A stretch of DNA of 64,000 nt from an uncultured Serinicoccus sp. (lineage in GTDB: Bacteria; Actinomycetota; Actinomycetes; Actinomycetales; Dermatophilaceae). The notes under the pieces were generated by a model. It did no database searches. It was not told where the DNA came from and worked only from the letters and a program-made list of their open reading frames with translations. Location: NCBI RefSeq assembly GCF_947500995.1, contig NZ_CANMUA010000008.1, positions 62,001 to 126,000 of the forward strand, given 5' to 3'. Positions 10,986-19,330 of this stretch are shown one piece after another. Within the stretch, counting starts at the first letter, position 1. Each line of letters starts with the position of its first letter. A program made the translations under genes and the position numbers.

Positions 10986-12668
10986 CTAGCGGGTCGCGTC
11001 GGCAGCCGCCCGCCCGGCGGCCCGGCCGGTGAACAGGCAGCCGCCGAGGAAGGTCCCCTCCAACGACCGGTAGCCGTGCACCCCACCACCGCCGAACCCC
11101 GCGACCTCGCCGGCGGCATACAGCCCCGGGACCGGCGACCCGTCGTCGTCCAGGGCCCGGGAGGACAGGTCGGTCTGCACCCCGCCGAGGGTCTTGCGGG
11201 TGAGGACGCGCAGCCGGACGGCGACGAGCGGGCCGTGCCGCGGGTCGAGGAAGCGGTGCGGCGGCGCCGTGCGGATGAGCCGGTCACCCAGGGAGCGCCG
11301 CGCGGCGCGCACCAGCGCGGTCTGCACGTCCTTGCCGTAGCCGTTGGCCAGCTCCCGGTCCCGCGCCTCCACCAGCCCGCGCACCTGCGCGGCGTCCACC
11401 AGCTCAGCCCCGGTGAGCGCGTTCATCCTGGCCACCAGCTCCTCCACGGTGTCCGCCTCCACGACGTCCGCGCCGTGGTCCACGAAGGCCTGCACGGGCG
11501 CGGGCACGTCGGTCGTGACCCGTCCCAGCACCTGCCGCACGGACCGGCCGGTGAGGTCCGGGTTCTGCTCGGAGCCGGAGAGCGCGTACTCCTTGCCGAG
11601 CACGGTCCGGCTCGCCACGAACCAGCTGTGGTCGTGCTCGGGCACGGTCCGCCGCAGGTGCGCCAGGGTGCCGAGGGTGTCGAACCCCGGGAGGTATGGC
11701 GCGGGGAGCCGCCGCCCGGTCGCGTCCAGCCAGAGGCTGCTGGGTCCGGGCAGGATGCGGATCCCGTGCCCGGGCCAGACCGGCGAGTGGTTGGCCAGGC
11801 CCTCGACGTAGTGCCACATCCGGTCACGGTTGACCAGGCGGGCGCCGACCGACTCCAGCGGGTCGAGCATCGAGCCGTCGACGTGGGCGGGCACCCCGGT
11901 GACGACCTCGCGCGGCGGCGGGCCGAGCCGCTCGGGCCAGAAGCGGCGGACCAGCTCGTGGTTGGCCCCGATGCCGCCGCTGGTGACGACGACGGCCCCC
12001 GCCTCGATCTGCACCTCGCCCACGACGGTGCGGGAGGACGGCATACCCCGGTCCACCGGGTCGTCGGCGAGGACGTGGCAGCGCACCCCGGTGACCGACC
12101 CGCCGCTCGTCACGAGCCCGGTGACCCGGTGGCGGCCGCGCAGCTGCACGAGCCCGGCGGCCACCCCGTCGCGGACCGCCCGCTCGAACGGCTCGACGAG
12201 CCCGGGCCCGGTGCCCCAGGTGAGGTGGAAGCGCGGCACCGAGTTGCCGTGCCCGCTGGCCGTGCCGTCGCCGCGCTCGGCCCACCCGACCACGGGGAAG
12301 AGGCGCACGCCGCGCTCCCGCAGCCAGGCCCGCTTCTCCCCGGCGGCCCAGTCGACGTAGGCGCGGGCCCAGCGGCGGCCCCAGTCGTCCTCCCCCGTCC
12401 GGCCCGCCTCCCCGTCGCGGTCCCACCCCGCGCTGCCGCACCAGTCCTGCCACGCGAGGTCCACCGAGTCGTGGATGCGCATCCGCCGCTGCTCCGGGCT
12501 GTCCACGAGGAAGAGCCCGCCGAAGCTCCACCAGGCCTGGCCGCCCAGGTGCTCGGTGCGCTCCTGGTCCACCAGCGCGACCTGCCGGCCGGCGGCGACC
12601 AGCTCGGCGGTCGCGACCAGACCGGCGAGCCCCGCACCCACGACGACGACGTCCACGTGCTCGCTCAT
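10986..12668 (-). CDS. FAD-binding dehydrogenase (KsdD/fumarate reductase flavoprotein-like)
   Basis: 560 residues. N-terminal FAD fold VVVVGAGLAGLVATAELVAAG, conserved HLGGQAWWSFGGLFL around 40-55, and a C-terminal FAD-closing segment PGLYAAGEVAGFGGGGVHG near 525. This matches the FAD-binding dehydrogenase group related to 3-ketosteroid delta1-dehydrogenases and fumarate reductase flavoproteins. No twin-arginine signal, so cytoplasmic. The oxidised substrate cannot be inferred; no steroid genes are near. Divergent from the metallophosphoesterase with 56 bases between. Confidence 0.85.
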   Translation of the reverse strand: MSEHVDVVVVGAGLAGLVATAELVAAGRQVALVDQERTEHLGGQAWWSFGGLFLVDSPEQRRMRIHDSVDLAWQDWCGSAGWDRDGEAGRTGEDDWGRRWARAYVDWAAGEKRAWLRERGVRLFPVVGWAERGDGTASGHGNSVPRFHLTWGTGPGLVEPFERAVRDGVAAGLVQLRGRHRVTGLVTSGGSVTGVRCHVLADDPVDRGMPSSRTVVGEVQIEAGAVVVTSGGIGANHELVRRFWPERLGPPPREVVTGVPAHVDGSMLDPLESVGARLVNRDRMWHYVEGLANHSPVWPGHGIRILPGPSSLWLDATGRRLPAPYLPGFDTLGTLAHLRRTVPEHDHSWFVASRTVLGKEYALSGSEQNPDLTGRSVRQVLGRVTTDVPAPVQAFVDHGADVVEADTVEELVARMNALTGAELVDAAQVRGLVEARDRELANGYGKDVQTALVRAARRSLGDRLIRTAPPHRFLDPRHGPLVAVRLRVLTRKTLGGVQTDLSSRALDDDGSPVPGLYAAGEVAGFGGGGVHGYRSLEGTFLGGCLFTGRAAGRAAADATR

Positions 12669-12711
12669 GGCCAGGGACGTTACCGCGCGCCAGGCCCGGT
12701 CGACCGCTCGC

Positions 12712-12717
12712 TAGGCT
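12712..12717 (+). promoter_or_regulatory. -10 box TAGGCT (leaderless type)
   Basis: TAGGCT ends 7 bases before ATG 12725 of the metallophosphoesterase gene. Confidence 0.55.
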
Positions 12718-12724
12718 GCGGCCG

Positions 12725-14470
12725 ATGGGCATCCGGCAGAGCTCCGCGGCAGCGGTCCCGTGGCTCCGGCGCATCGGCGTCGTGGCCATGCTGCTCGTCG
12801 TCGCCTGGACCGGCGGGGTGGCGGCCACCCAGCTGTGGCCGGTGCACACGCAGACCCGCTACTTCGCGGCGGACATCTCGATCCAGCCGCGGCTCGACTC
12901 GACGCTGCTGCTGCCGACGGTCGTCGGCGACATGGAGGTGTCCTTCGACCGCAGGGTGCTGCCCGCGCCGGGCCTGGAGGCGCGCGTCCAGGTGCGCGAG
13001 GAGGTCACCGACCTGCTGCGCCGCGGCCAGCTGCGCACCGCCGACCTGGAGCCGACCCCGGAGGAGCTGCGCGCGGCCATCGACGACGGCGTCGCCGAGC
13101 TGGCGTGGAAGTTCGCCGCCGGCGCCCTGGTCACGACGGCCCTGGTCATGCTCGCGTATGCCGCCGCGCGGCCTGCGCACGTGGCCCGCGGCCTGGTCGC
13201 CTCGGCCGTCGCAACGGTGCTGGCGATGCTCGTGCCGGGGACGGCGGCATACCTGACCTATCGGACCGACCGGGTCTCCGAGTTCCGCACCACCAGCCTG
13301 CTGTCGCTCGTCGAGCAGAACACCGACATCCTCGCCGGGCTGGACCGTAAGGCCGACCAGGGCGCGGTCTACGTGACCAACCTGCTGGCGCTGTCCTCGG
13401 CGATGCGCGAGGAGTTCAGCCCGGACGCGGTCCAGACGGAGCCGTCCGCCCGGTTCCTGCTCGTGAGCGACATCCATGGGCTCAACCAGTACCCCCTCAT
13501 GCGCGAGATCGTGCAGACGCAGGACATCGACGCCGTCATCGACGCCGGCGACATCGTCAACTTCGGGCGGCAGGACGAGGGCGACCTCACCGACATCTAC
13601 GACGGCATCGAGAGCCTCGGGGTGCCCTACATCTTCGTCCGCGGCAACCACGACGGCGCCTTCGCGGGGGACGAGAGCGTGCTGAGGCGGCTGGCGCAGG
13701 TCCCCAACGTGCTGCTCGTCGAGCCGACCGAGGGCGAGCTGCAGCAGATCAGCGTCAACGGCGTGACCATCACCGGGTTCAACGACAGCCGCTACTTCAA
13801 CCAGCGCAGCGACGACTACGGCGCCGACCAGGCCGCGCTCGCGGAGCGCTTCCGCGAGGCGACCGCCGGGCTGGACCCGAGCGACATCGTGCTCACCCAC
13901 CAGCCCTACGCCGCCGAGCGGGTGACCGCGGGCGCCGTGACGATCAACGGGCACATGCACATCCCCGGCCTCACCGGGCAGCACCTGCAGGTCGGGTCGT
14001 TCACCGGCGGCGGGTTGGTCAACCAGTTCCGGCTGCCGCCGCTCACCGAGCGGGCCCAGGAGGCGGCGGAGGAGGACCCGGAGACCGCGGGCGAGCTCCA
14101 GGCCCACGCCTACAGCTTCGACATCCTCACCTTCGGCGAGGACTGCGCGATCAGCAGCCTCACCCGCTACAGCTACCGCAACCTCGTGTCCGGCCGCCCG
14201 CAGTTCGACGACGTCAGCCTCATCAACGGCCGCACCATCCAGCCGCAGGTGCCGCAGGACCGGTCGTGCTCGGCCGGCCAGGGGGTCGAGGTGCAGGCGG
14301 TGGAGCAGCTCGTCGACGACGCCGAGGCGGACCCGACGCAGGTCGAGGTCCCCCCGCCGGACGACGCGGTCGTCACCACGCTGCCGCCGCTGGAGCTGCC
14401 GGAGATCGACGACGAGACAGGGGGCGGAGCCGGCGCGGGCGACCGGTCCGGCGCGACCCAGCAGCCCTGA
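12725..14470 (+). CDS. Membrane-anchored metallophosphoesterase
   Basis: 581 residues. One N-terminal membrane segment (about 17-38) and two near 130-180 precede a calcineurin-type phosphoesterase: LLVSDIHG (metal ligands about D249 and H251), DAGDIVNFG, RGNHDGAF (about 307-314), VLTHQPY, and NGHMHIPG. All five metal-binding motifs are intact, so it should be active. The topology suggests the catalytic domain faces outside. A disordered acidic/proline tail ends the protein. Substrate unknown; nucleotides or phospholipid headgroups are the usual guesses. Confidence 0.88.
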   Translation: MGIRQSSAAAVPWLRRIGVVAMLLVVAWTGGVAATQLWPVHTQTRYFAADISIQPRLDSTLLLPTVVGDMEVSFDRRVLPAPGLEARVQVREEVTDLLRRGQLRTADLEPTPEELRAAIDDGVAELAWKFAAGALVTTALVMLAYAAARPAHVARGLVASAVATVLAMLVPGTAAYLTYRTDRVSEFRTTSLLSLVEQNTDILAGLDRKADQGAVYVTNLLALSSAMREEFSPDAVQTEPSARFLLVSDIHGLNQYPLMREIVQTQDIDAVIDAGDIVNFGRQDEGDLTDIYDGIESLGVPYIFVRGNHDGAFAGDESVLRRLAQVPNVLLVEPTEGELQQISVNGVTITGFNDSRYFNQRSDDYGADQAALAERFREATAGLDPSDIVLTHQPYAAERVTAGAVTINGHMHIPGLTGQHLQVGSFTGGGLVNQFRLPPLTERAQEAAEEDPETAGELQAHAYSFDILTFGEDCAISSLTRYSYRNLVSGRPQFDDVSLINGRTIQPQVPQDRSCSAGQGVEVQAVEQLVDDAEADPTQVEVPPPDDAVVTTLPPLELPEIDDETGGGAGAGDRSGATQQP

Positions 14471-14530
14471 GCCTCGGGACGGCCGCGAGGACGCTCACAC
14501 CGCGCCATACCTGAGCCTCGGGACGGCCGT
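14466..14530. repeat. Direct repeat of 20 bases
   Basis: CCTGAGCCTCGGGACGGCCG occurs at 14466-14485, covering the metallophosphoesterase stop, and again at 14511-14530. The copies are 45 bases apart. Origin unknown; possibly a local duplication of the gene's end. Confidence 0.8.
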
Positions 14531-14544
14531 ACGCGAGAGGCCCC

Positions 14545-14636
14545 GAGCACGCTTGTGCATCTCGTCGTGCAGGATCTCGTGTCACACGCGTCGCTCGAGC
14601 GACGCATGTGTCACCAGAGTCTGCACAAGCGTGCTC
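14545..14636. repeat. 92-bp nested inverted repeat between convergent genes
   Basis: Perfect 15-base outer arms (GAGCACGCTTGTGCA and its complement) enclose a second near-perfect palindrome centred on GCGTCGCTCGAGCGACGC. It separates the convergent metallophosphoesterase and RNA phosphodiesterase genes, so it may act as a bidirectional terminator, though no U-tract is present. The rest of the 242-base gap holds only the direct repeat and GC-rich sequence. Confidence 0.8.
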
Positions 14637-14712
14637 TGGGTCGGGCTCCGGTACGTTGCCTAAAGTCCGGATAGCGGGCGGTGGCAGGGCACCATCGGGC
14701 GGTGGCGGGCGG

Positions 14713-15285
14713 TCAGGCGAGGGACCAGGTGTGGCGGACGGCATACCTCGGGGTGCCGCCGGGGCCCTGGCCGAGCTCGGAGCGCACGAGACACACCTCC
14801 TCCGCCCGCCACGACGAGGTATGCAGCGTGTCCAGCGCCTGCACCAGATGACCGGCGGGCCGCGGTCGGCCGACGGAGCGGGCCAGGGTGACGTGGGCGC
14901 GGAACCGGGTGCCGTCCACGCGCGCTCCGGACCGGCTGGCGAGCGCCCGGAGCGCGTGCGCCCAGGCGGCGAGCGAGCCCTCGGCCGGCTCGACGACGTC
15001 GGCCCACAGGACCCGGGCGGCACCGGGGTCGGGGAAGGCGCCAGCCCTGTGGAGCGCGAGCCGCAACGGGTGGTTCCGCTCCGCCCAGGCCGCCCCCGCC
15101 TCGACGAGCTCCTCCTCGCGCCACTCCTCCAGCTCAGGCAGGAACGCCAGGGTCAGGTGGCGCTGCTCGCTGCGGGTCCAGCGCCAGTCCCCGCGGGGGG
15201 CCAGCGCGTCCTGCCGGGGCTCCAGGAAGCGGTCGAGCTCCTCGGTGACCGCGTCCGGCGGCAGCAGGGCGATGAAGGCGCGCAC
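14713..15285 (-). CDS. thpR: RNA 2',3'-cyclic phosphodiesterase (2'-5' RNA ligase family)
   Basis: 190 residues, normal length. The two catalytic HxTx motifs are visible: HLTLAF near residue 43 and HVTLAR near 130, separated by about 87 residues as expected for the 2H phosphoesterase fold. These enzymes open 2',3'-cyclic phosphate ends of RNA and can join tRNA halves in vitro. Start is GTG 15285; a CAGGAT -10-like box lies 6 bases upstream. Divergent from the thioredoxin-fold gene. Confidence 0.92.
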   Translation of the reverse strand: MRAFIALLPPDAVTEELDRFLEPRQDALAPRGDWRWTRSEQRHLTLAFLPELEEWREEELVEAGAAWAERNHPLRLALHRAGAFPDPGAARVLWADVVEPAEGSLAAWAHALRALASRSGARVDGTRFRAHVTLARSVGRPRPAGHLVQALDTLHTSSWRAEEVCLVRSELGQGPGGTPRYAVRHTWSLA

Positions 15286-15332
15286 CGCACCATCCTGGCA
15301 GCAGCGTCGGGCCGGTGTGCGACGCTGGCCCC

Positions 15333-16235
15333 GTGAGCACGCCGACCTCGCCCCAGCCCCGGACCGACCGCACCGTCGTCGCGGTGGCCTGGGCCGTCGC
15401 CGCGGTGGTCGTCGCCCTGGTGGCGGCCTTCATCGCCTGGCTGGCCCTGGGCGAGCGCGGCGAGCAGCAGGCGGTCGCACCGTCGCAGACGGCCGGCAGC
15501 GAGGCCGAGGCCGCTCCGGCCCCCGAGGGGGACGGTGCGGACGAGGGCGGTGCGGACGAGGGCGACGGTGAGAGCGCGCCGCGGGGTTCCTCGACCCCCG
15601 ACGGCGGCTCCGCGGCCGAGCCGCCGGCCGACCCGGGGGCGGCGCAGCAGACCCCTCCCCCGGAGGTCGCGCAGATGATGCTGGACCTGCAGCGCCGGGA
15701 CCCCGAGGACCCGATGGCCGTGGGTGAGGTGGACGCACCGGTGGTCATGATCGAGTACGCCGACTACCGCTGCCCCTACTGCGCGCGGTTCCACCTCGAG
15801 ATCCGGCCCGAGCTGATGCCGCTGGTCGAGGACGGCACGCTGCGCATCGAGTTCCGCGACTTCGTCATCTTCGACGAGACCTCGCAGCTCGCCGCCGTGG
15901 CCGGCCGCGCCGCCGCGGAGCAGGACCGGCTGGAGGAGTTCCAGAGCGCCGTCTTCGCGCTGTCCACGGACGGCCACGGGGAGTACGGGCAGGAGGAGAT
16001 CCTGGAGATCGCCGAGGAGGTGGGGGTCCCCGACCTGGAGCAGTTCGAGGCCGACCTCACCGACGCCGAGCTCACCGCCGCGGTCGAGGCCGACAGCGCC
16101 GAGGCCCGGGCCATCGGCGTCTCCTCCACCCCCACCTTCCTCATCAACACCCAGGTGCTGCAGGGCGCCTACCCCGCGGACCGGATGCTGGAGATCATCG
16201 AGGAGCAGAGGCAGGACGCGACCGAGCAGTCGTGA
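15333..16235 (+). CDS. Membrane-anchored DsbA-like thiol oxidoreductase
   Basis: 300 residues. One membrane helix (about 16-38) is followed by an acidic, low-complexity linker (about 45-125) and a DsbA/thioredoxin domain with the active site CPYC at about Cys147-Cys150, then STPTFLIN containing the cis-proline. The domain lies outside the cell, and would oxidise or isomerise disulphides of exported proteins, like actinobacterial MdbA-type enzymes. The GTG start follows the family N-terminus. The 3' end overlaps the convergent membrane protein gene by 41 bases. Confidence 0.92.
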   Translation: MSTPTSPQPRTDRTVVAVAWAVAAVVVALVAAFIAWLALGERGEQQAVAPSQTAGSEAEAAPAPEGDGADEGGADEGDGESAPRGSSTPDGGSAAEPPADPGAAQQTPPPEVAQMMLDLQRRDPEDPMAVGEVDAPVVMIEYADYRCPYCARFHLEIRPELMPLVEDGTLRIEFRDFVIFDETSQLAAVAGRAAAEQDRLEEFQSAVFALSTDGHGEYGQEEILEIAEEVGVPDLEQFEADLTDAELTAAVEADSAEARAIGVSSTPTFLINTQVLQGAYPADRMLEIIEEQRQDATEQS

Positions 16236-16752
16236 CCTCGTCGGCGGCGCTCCTGCCGCGGCGACGGCGCACGGCATACCACCGGTGCCCGAGCGCGACC
16301 AGCAGGGTGAGGGCGACCGCGAGCCCGGCGGCGAGCCACGGCCCGCCCGCGAGCAGTGCCTCGAAAGCGAGCGCCCAGATGGCGAAGCCGACGGTCGCGT
16401 AGATCGCGGCCCAGGCCAGGGCGCCCACCGACTGCGCGAGGGTGAAGCGCCACCACCGCATCCGCAGCACCCCCGCCGAGGCGAGCACCACCGTCTGCAG
16501 CCCGACGGTGAGGTAGCACAGGGGCACCGCGCCGATGCCGCAGCGCTCCACCGCCCCGCGTCCGCGGTCGACGGCGTCGCTCGAGAGCCAGCGGTGGACG
16601 GCGGCGCGCCAGCCCGACGTGGGACGGGTGTGCCGCAGCGTCTGCTCGGTGACGCTGCGCGCGATCCAGTAGGTGACCTGGCCACGCAGCATGGCCACGC
16701 CCCACAGGAAGGCGAGGGCGAGGCCGAGCGGGAAGGACTGCCAGGCGTCCAC
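16195..16752 (-). CDS. DedA/VTT-domain membrane protein
   Basis: About 185 residues, four to five membrane segments and a basic C-terminal tail. The core GIGAVPLCYLTVGLQTVVL followed by RMRWWRFTLAQSVGALAW matches the DedA/VTT pattern (Pro-containing loop, then a small-residue G-x3-W helix pair). Such proteins are implicated in lipid (undecaprenyl phosphate) flipping and envelope homeostasis. Shorter than typical DedA (about 200-220). Start GTG 16752 is the best in-frame choice but there is no clear ribosome site. Tail-to-tail overlap of 41 bases with the DsbA-like gene. Confidence 0.7.
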   Translation of the reverse strand: MDAWQSFPLGLALAFLWGVAMLRGQVTYWIARSVTEQTLRHTRPTSGWRAAVHRWLSSDAVDRGRGAVERCGIGAVPLCYLTVGLQTVVLASAGVLRMRWWRFTLAQSVGALAWAAIYATVGFAIWALAFEALLAGGPWLAAGLAVALTLLVALGHRWYAVRRRRGRSAADEVTTARSRPASAPR

Positions 16753-16828
16753 GACACCATGATCCCATGCGACGGCGCGCCCGCGCGGCGCGGCCGGTCG
16801 CCGACGGGCCGCACGGCATACTCCGGCC

Positions 16829-17755
16829 ATGAGGATCGTCGTCGCCCTCGGGGGCAACGCGCTGCTGCAGCGCGGCCAGGTGCCCGACGCCGCGGCGCAG
16901 GTCGCCAACATCCGCCGCGCCATGCGGGCCCTCGCCCCGCTCACCGACGACCACCAGGTCGTCATCACGCACGGCAACGGGCCGCAGGTCGGCATCCTCG
17001 CGATGGAGAGCGCGGACGACGCGCGGCTGAGCCAGCCCTACCCCTTCGACGCCCTGGGGGCGATGACGCAGGGGCTCATCGGCTACTGGATCCTGCAGGC
17101 GATCGGCAACGAGCGGCCCTACCGCCAGTTCGCGGCCGTGCTCAACCAGACCCTCGTCGACGCCGAGGACCCGGCCTTCGCGGACCCGACGAAGTTCGTG
17201 GGCGAGGTCTACGACGAGGCGACCGCCCGCGAGCTCGCCGACCGGCACGGGTGGCAGGTCAGGGCCGACGGCGAGCACTGGCGCCGCGTCGTGCCCTCGC
17301 CGCGCCCGCGCGAGATCATCGAGACCCGGCTCATCGACCACCTGCTCGACGAGTCCGTCATCGTCGTCTGCGCCGGCGGCGGCGGCGTGCCGGTCGTCCG
17401 CACGGGCAGCGGCGACCTGCAGGGCGTCGAGGCGGTCATCGACAAGGACCTGTCGGCAGCGCTGCTCGCGCACAGGCTCGGCGCCGACCGACTCCTCGTG
17501 CTCACCGACGTGCCGGCCGTCATGGAAGGGTACGGCACGGACCGGCAGCGCGAGATCCGGCGCACGACGCCGGAGGAGCTCAGGTCCCTGGACCTGCCGG
17601 CCGGGTCGATGGGCCCCAAGGTCGAGGCGGTATGCCGGTTCGTCGAGGTCGCGGGATCAGCGCGGCCCAGGGTGGCGGCCGCGATCGGGAGCCTGGACGA
17701 GGTCGCCGCGCTGGTGGACGGCTCGGCCGGGACCTACGTGACCGCCGAGGGCTGA
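16829..17755 (+). CDS. arcC: Carbamate kinase
   Basis: 308 residues, full length. N-terminal RIVVALGGNALLQRGQ, then THGNGPQVGILAM near 50, CAGGGGVPVV near 190 and DKDLSAALLAHRLGADRLL near 212 match the amino-acid kinase fold of carbamate kinases. The reaction transfers phosphate from carbamoyl phosphate to ADP, or the reverse. The arginine deiminase and ornithine carbamoyltransferase genes that usually accompany arcC are not next to it. Start ATG 16829 has no good Shine-Dalgarno. Confidence 0.95.
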   Translation: MRIVVALGGNALLQRGQVPDAAAQVANIRRAMRALAPLTDDHQVVITHGNGPQVGILAMESADDARLSQPYPFDALGAMTQGLIGYWILQAIGNERPYRQFAAVLNQTLVDAEDPAFADPTKFVGEVYDEATARELADRHGWQVRADGEHWRRVVPSPRPREIIETRLIDHLLDESVIVVCAGGGGVPVVRTGSGDLQGVEAVIDKDLSAALLAHRLGADRLLVLTDVPAVMEGYGTDRQREIRRTTPEELRSLDLPAGSMGPKVEAVCRFVEVAGSARPRVAAAIGSLDEVAALVDGSAGTYVTAEG

Positions 17756-17778
17756 CGCAGCCGACCGGTCGGCCGGTC

Positions 17779-17868
17779 AGCGCCGGTGCACGGATCCATC
17801 ACCCGACGGCGCGACCTGTGCACGGATCTGCCACCCGGGCGCGACCTGTGCACGCTTCTGCAGCCAGG
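17779..17868. repeat. 30-bp tandem repeat, three units
   Basis: Two good units (17809-17838 and 17839-17868) begin GCGCGACCTGTGCACG; a third, weaker unit (17779-17808) shares GTGCACGGATC and CACCCG. They fill the gap between the convergent carbamate kinase and YciI genes. The remaining 57 bases contain further GTGCA/TGCAC words that could fold back on the repeats. Confidence 0.75.
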
Positions 17869-17925
17869 ACGTAGGGAAGAACACATGCACAGGCTGCACC
17901 AGCGTGCCCAGGTCCGACAGAGCCC

Positions 17926-18240
17926 TCAGAGCTCGCCGGCGAGGGGCCCGTCGAACCAGGCGCCGAGCACCGGCGACCACTCCCGGATGGCCACCTGCTC
18001 CACCAGACCCAGCTGCTGGAACGGGTCCTCCCGCAGCAGCTCGGCCAGCTCGGCCGCGCTGTCACCGCGCAGGATGAGCATGGCGGCGTCGGGGGCCTCC
18101 TCGACGTCGGCGTAGGGACCGGTGAGCAGCGCGGTGCCCTCCTGCGCCAGACCGCCCAGGAACTCCCGGTGGGCGGGCCGGTGCTCGTCCCGCGCCGCGG
18201 TGTCGTCGGAGTAGGTGTAGTGCACCACGAAGAGGCTCAT
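17926..18240 (-). CDS. YciI family protein
   Basis: 104 residues. A ferredoxin-like alpha+beta protein: MSLFVVHYTYSDD, then RPAHREFLGGLAQEG with the conserved His, and LLTGPYAD. YciI proteins are small cytoplasmic proteins proposed as dehalogenase-like enzymes or accessory factors; the role is unknown. A -10 box TAGGAT lies 7 bases before the ATG, so the message should be leaderless. Confidence 0.85.
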   Translation of the reverse strand: MSLFVVHYTYSDDTAARDEHRPAHREFLGGLAQEGTALLTGPYADVEEAPDAAMLILRGDSAAELAELLREDPFQQLGLVEQVAIREWSPVLGAWFDGPLAGEL

Positions 18241-18247
18241 GACTCTC

Positions 18248-18253
18248 ATCCTA
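18248..18253 (-). promoter_or_regulatory. -10 box TAGGAT (leaderless type) before YciI gene
   Basis: On the minus strand TAGGAT ends 7 bases before ATG 18240. Confidence 0.55.
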
Positions 18254-18361
18254 GGGACGCAACCGCACGGACCGCCGACCGTGACGGCGCCGGCCGGGGC
18301 GCAGCGCTGCACCGCCCGTCGGTTTCGGCCTGACGCCCTTGTCCCGACTTGGCTAGGTTGC

Positions 18362-18367
18362 TAGCAT
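18362..18367 (+). promoter_or_regulatory. -10 box TAGCAT (leaderless type) before RHH gene
   Basis: TAGCAT ends 6 bases before ATG 18374. TTGTCC at 18339 could be a -35 at a 17-base spacing. An RHH autoregulator would be expected to bind here. Confidence 0.5.
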
Positions 18368-18373
18368 TCTAGG

Positions 18374-18523
18374 ATGACCGAGAAGGCGCAGTTCAACGTC
18401 TACCTGCCCAAGGACCTCATCACCGAGATCAAGCACCGGGGCATCGACGAAGCCCTCAGCCTGTCCGCGCTGGTCGAGAAGGCGCTGCGGGCATACCTCA
18501 CCTCGACGCAGGAGGACGCATGA
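18374..18523 (+). CDS. Ribbon-helix-helix (CopG/ParD-like) small DNA-binding protein
   Basis: Only 49 residues. The start [15 protein letters not shown] has the alternating pattern of an RHH beta-strand and first helix, and [15 protein letters not shown] fits the second helix. RHH proteins dimerise and insert a beta-ribbon into the DNA major groove; many are antitoxins or autorepressors. The stop codon overlaps the next start (ATGA), so translation of the VOC protein is probably coupled. No toxin-like gene is adjacent; the partner is the double-VOC protein. Antitoxin function is therefore not supported. Confidence 0.85.
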   Translation: MTEKAQFNVYLPKDLITEIKHRGIDEALSLSALVEKALRAYLTSTQEDA

Positions 18524-19242
18524 TCACCGACCTGATCGCCCAGCCCATCCGCTTCACCGCCGACATCCCGGCGTGGCAGCGCCTCCTCGAGGCTCTGGGC
18601 GCCCGGCTGATCCTGGAGCGGCCCGGCTGGCTGGTGTATGCCGTGGGCTCGGGCCGCGTCGCCCTGCACCAGGCGAGCGACGACCAGCCGCCCGGCACGA
18701 CGCTCGCCTTCTCGACGACGACGCCGGTGCCCGACGCGGTCACGACGGCAGCCAAGGCCGGGGTGCCCGTCACCCTGGGCCGCCCCGACCACGGCGAGGC
18801 GGGCATGGTGTCGGCGCCCGACGGCACGGCCTTCACCCTCGACGCGCCGACCCCGGTGGAGCAGAGCGGACCACCCGCCGACCCACGCCTGCTCGTCCTG
18901 CCGATCTGGTACGGCCCCGACACCACCATGATCCGCGCCGTCCTCGAGGGCATCGGGGCGCGGCCGCGGCTCGTCGCCGACGACGGGATCTGGACCGACC
19001 TCACCTGCGACGGTGGAGGGCTCGTGGCCGCCCACCGCGAGGACGACACGGCCGTCGAGCTGGCCTTCGAGTGGGACGGGGACGTGGAGGAGGCCCTCGC
19101 CCTGCTCACGGCGGCAGGCGTCCGGGCCACCCTCATCGACGAGACCTACAGCCGGACCGTCCAGGTCGAGGACCCCGACGGGGTCAAGGAGGTCTGGATC
19201 AACGAACGGCAGTCCGACCACTACGGCTACACGCGTCTCTGA
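18520..19242 (+). CDS. Tandem VOC (glyoxalase/bleomycin-resistance fold) protein
   Basis: 240 residues forming two VOC halves (about 1-115 and 120-235). The halves end in parallel ways: [14 protein letters not shown] in the first and [14 protein letters not shown] in the second. VOC proteins act as metal-dependent glyoxalases, dioxygenases, or drug- and metabolite-binding proteins. A clear His/Glu metal set is not obvious, so it may be a binding protein. Its ATG overlaps the RHH gene stop. The gene ends one base before a 22-bp tandem repeat. Ligand unknown. Confidence 0.8.
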   Translation: MITDLIAQPIRFTADIPAWQRLLEALGARLILERPGWLVYAVGSGRVALHQASDDQPPGTTLAFSTTTPVPDAVTTAAKAGVPVTLGRPDHGEAGMVSAPDGTAFTLDAPTPVEQSGPPADPRLLVLPIWYGPDTTMIRAVLEGIGARPRLVADDGIWTDLTCDGGGLVAAHREDDTAVELAFEWDGDVEEALALLTAAGVRATLIDETYSRTVQVEDPDGVKEVWINERQSDHYGYTRL

Positions 19243-19330
19243 CCACGCGTCCGGTGCGGCCTGCCCACGCGTCCGGTGCGTCCTGCCCACGCGTCCGGTG
19301 CGGCCTGGCCACGCGTCCGGGTGTGGGGTC
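19243..19330. repeat. 22-bp tandem repeat, four units
   Basis: Units begin at 19243, 19265, 19287 and 19309, each starting CCACGCGTCCGG; the last has diverged in its second half. Same family as 46823, 51805 and 52537 but reverse orientation. Fills the whole gap between convergent genes and touches the PLP enzyme stop codon. Confidence 0.9.

Noticed and set aside
18374-19242. Classical type II toxin-antitoxin pair
   Set aside because: The second protein is a 240-residue double-VOC fold, not a ParE, MazF or Fic-like toxin.
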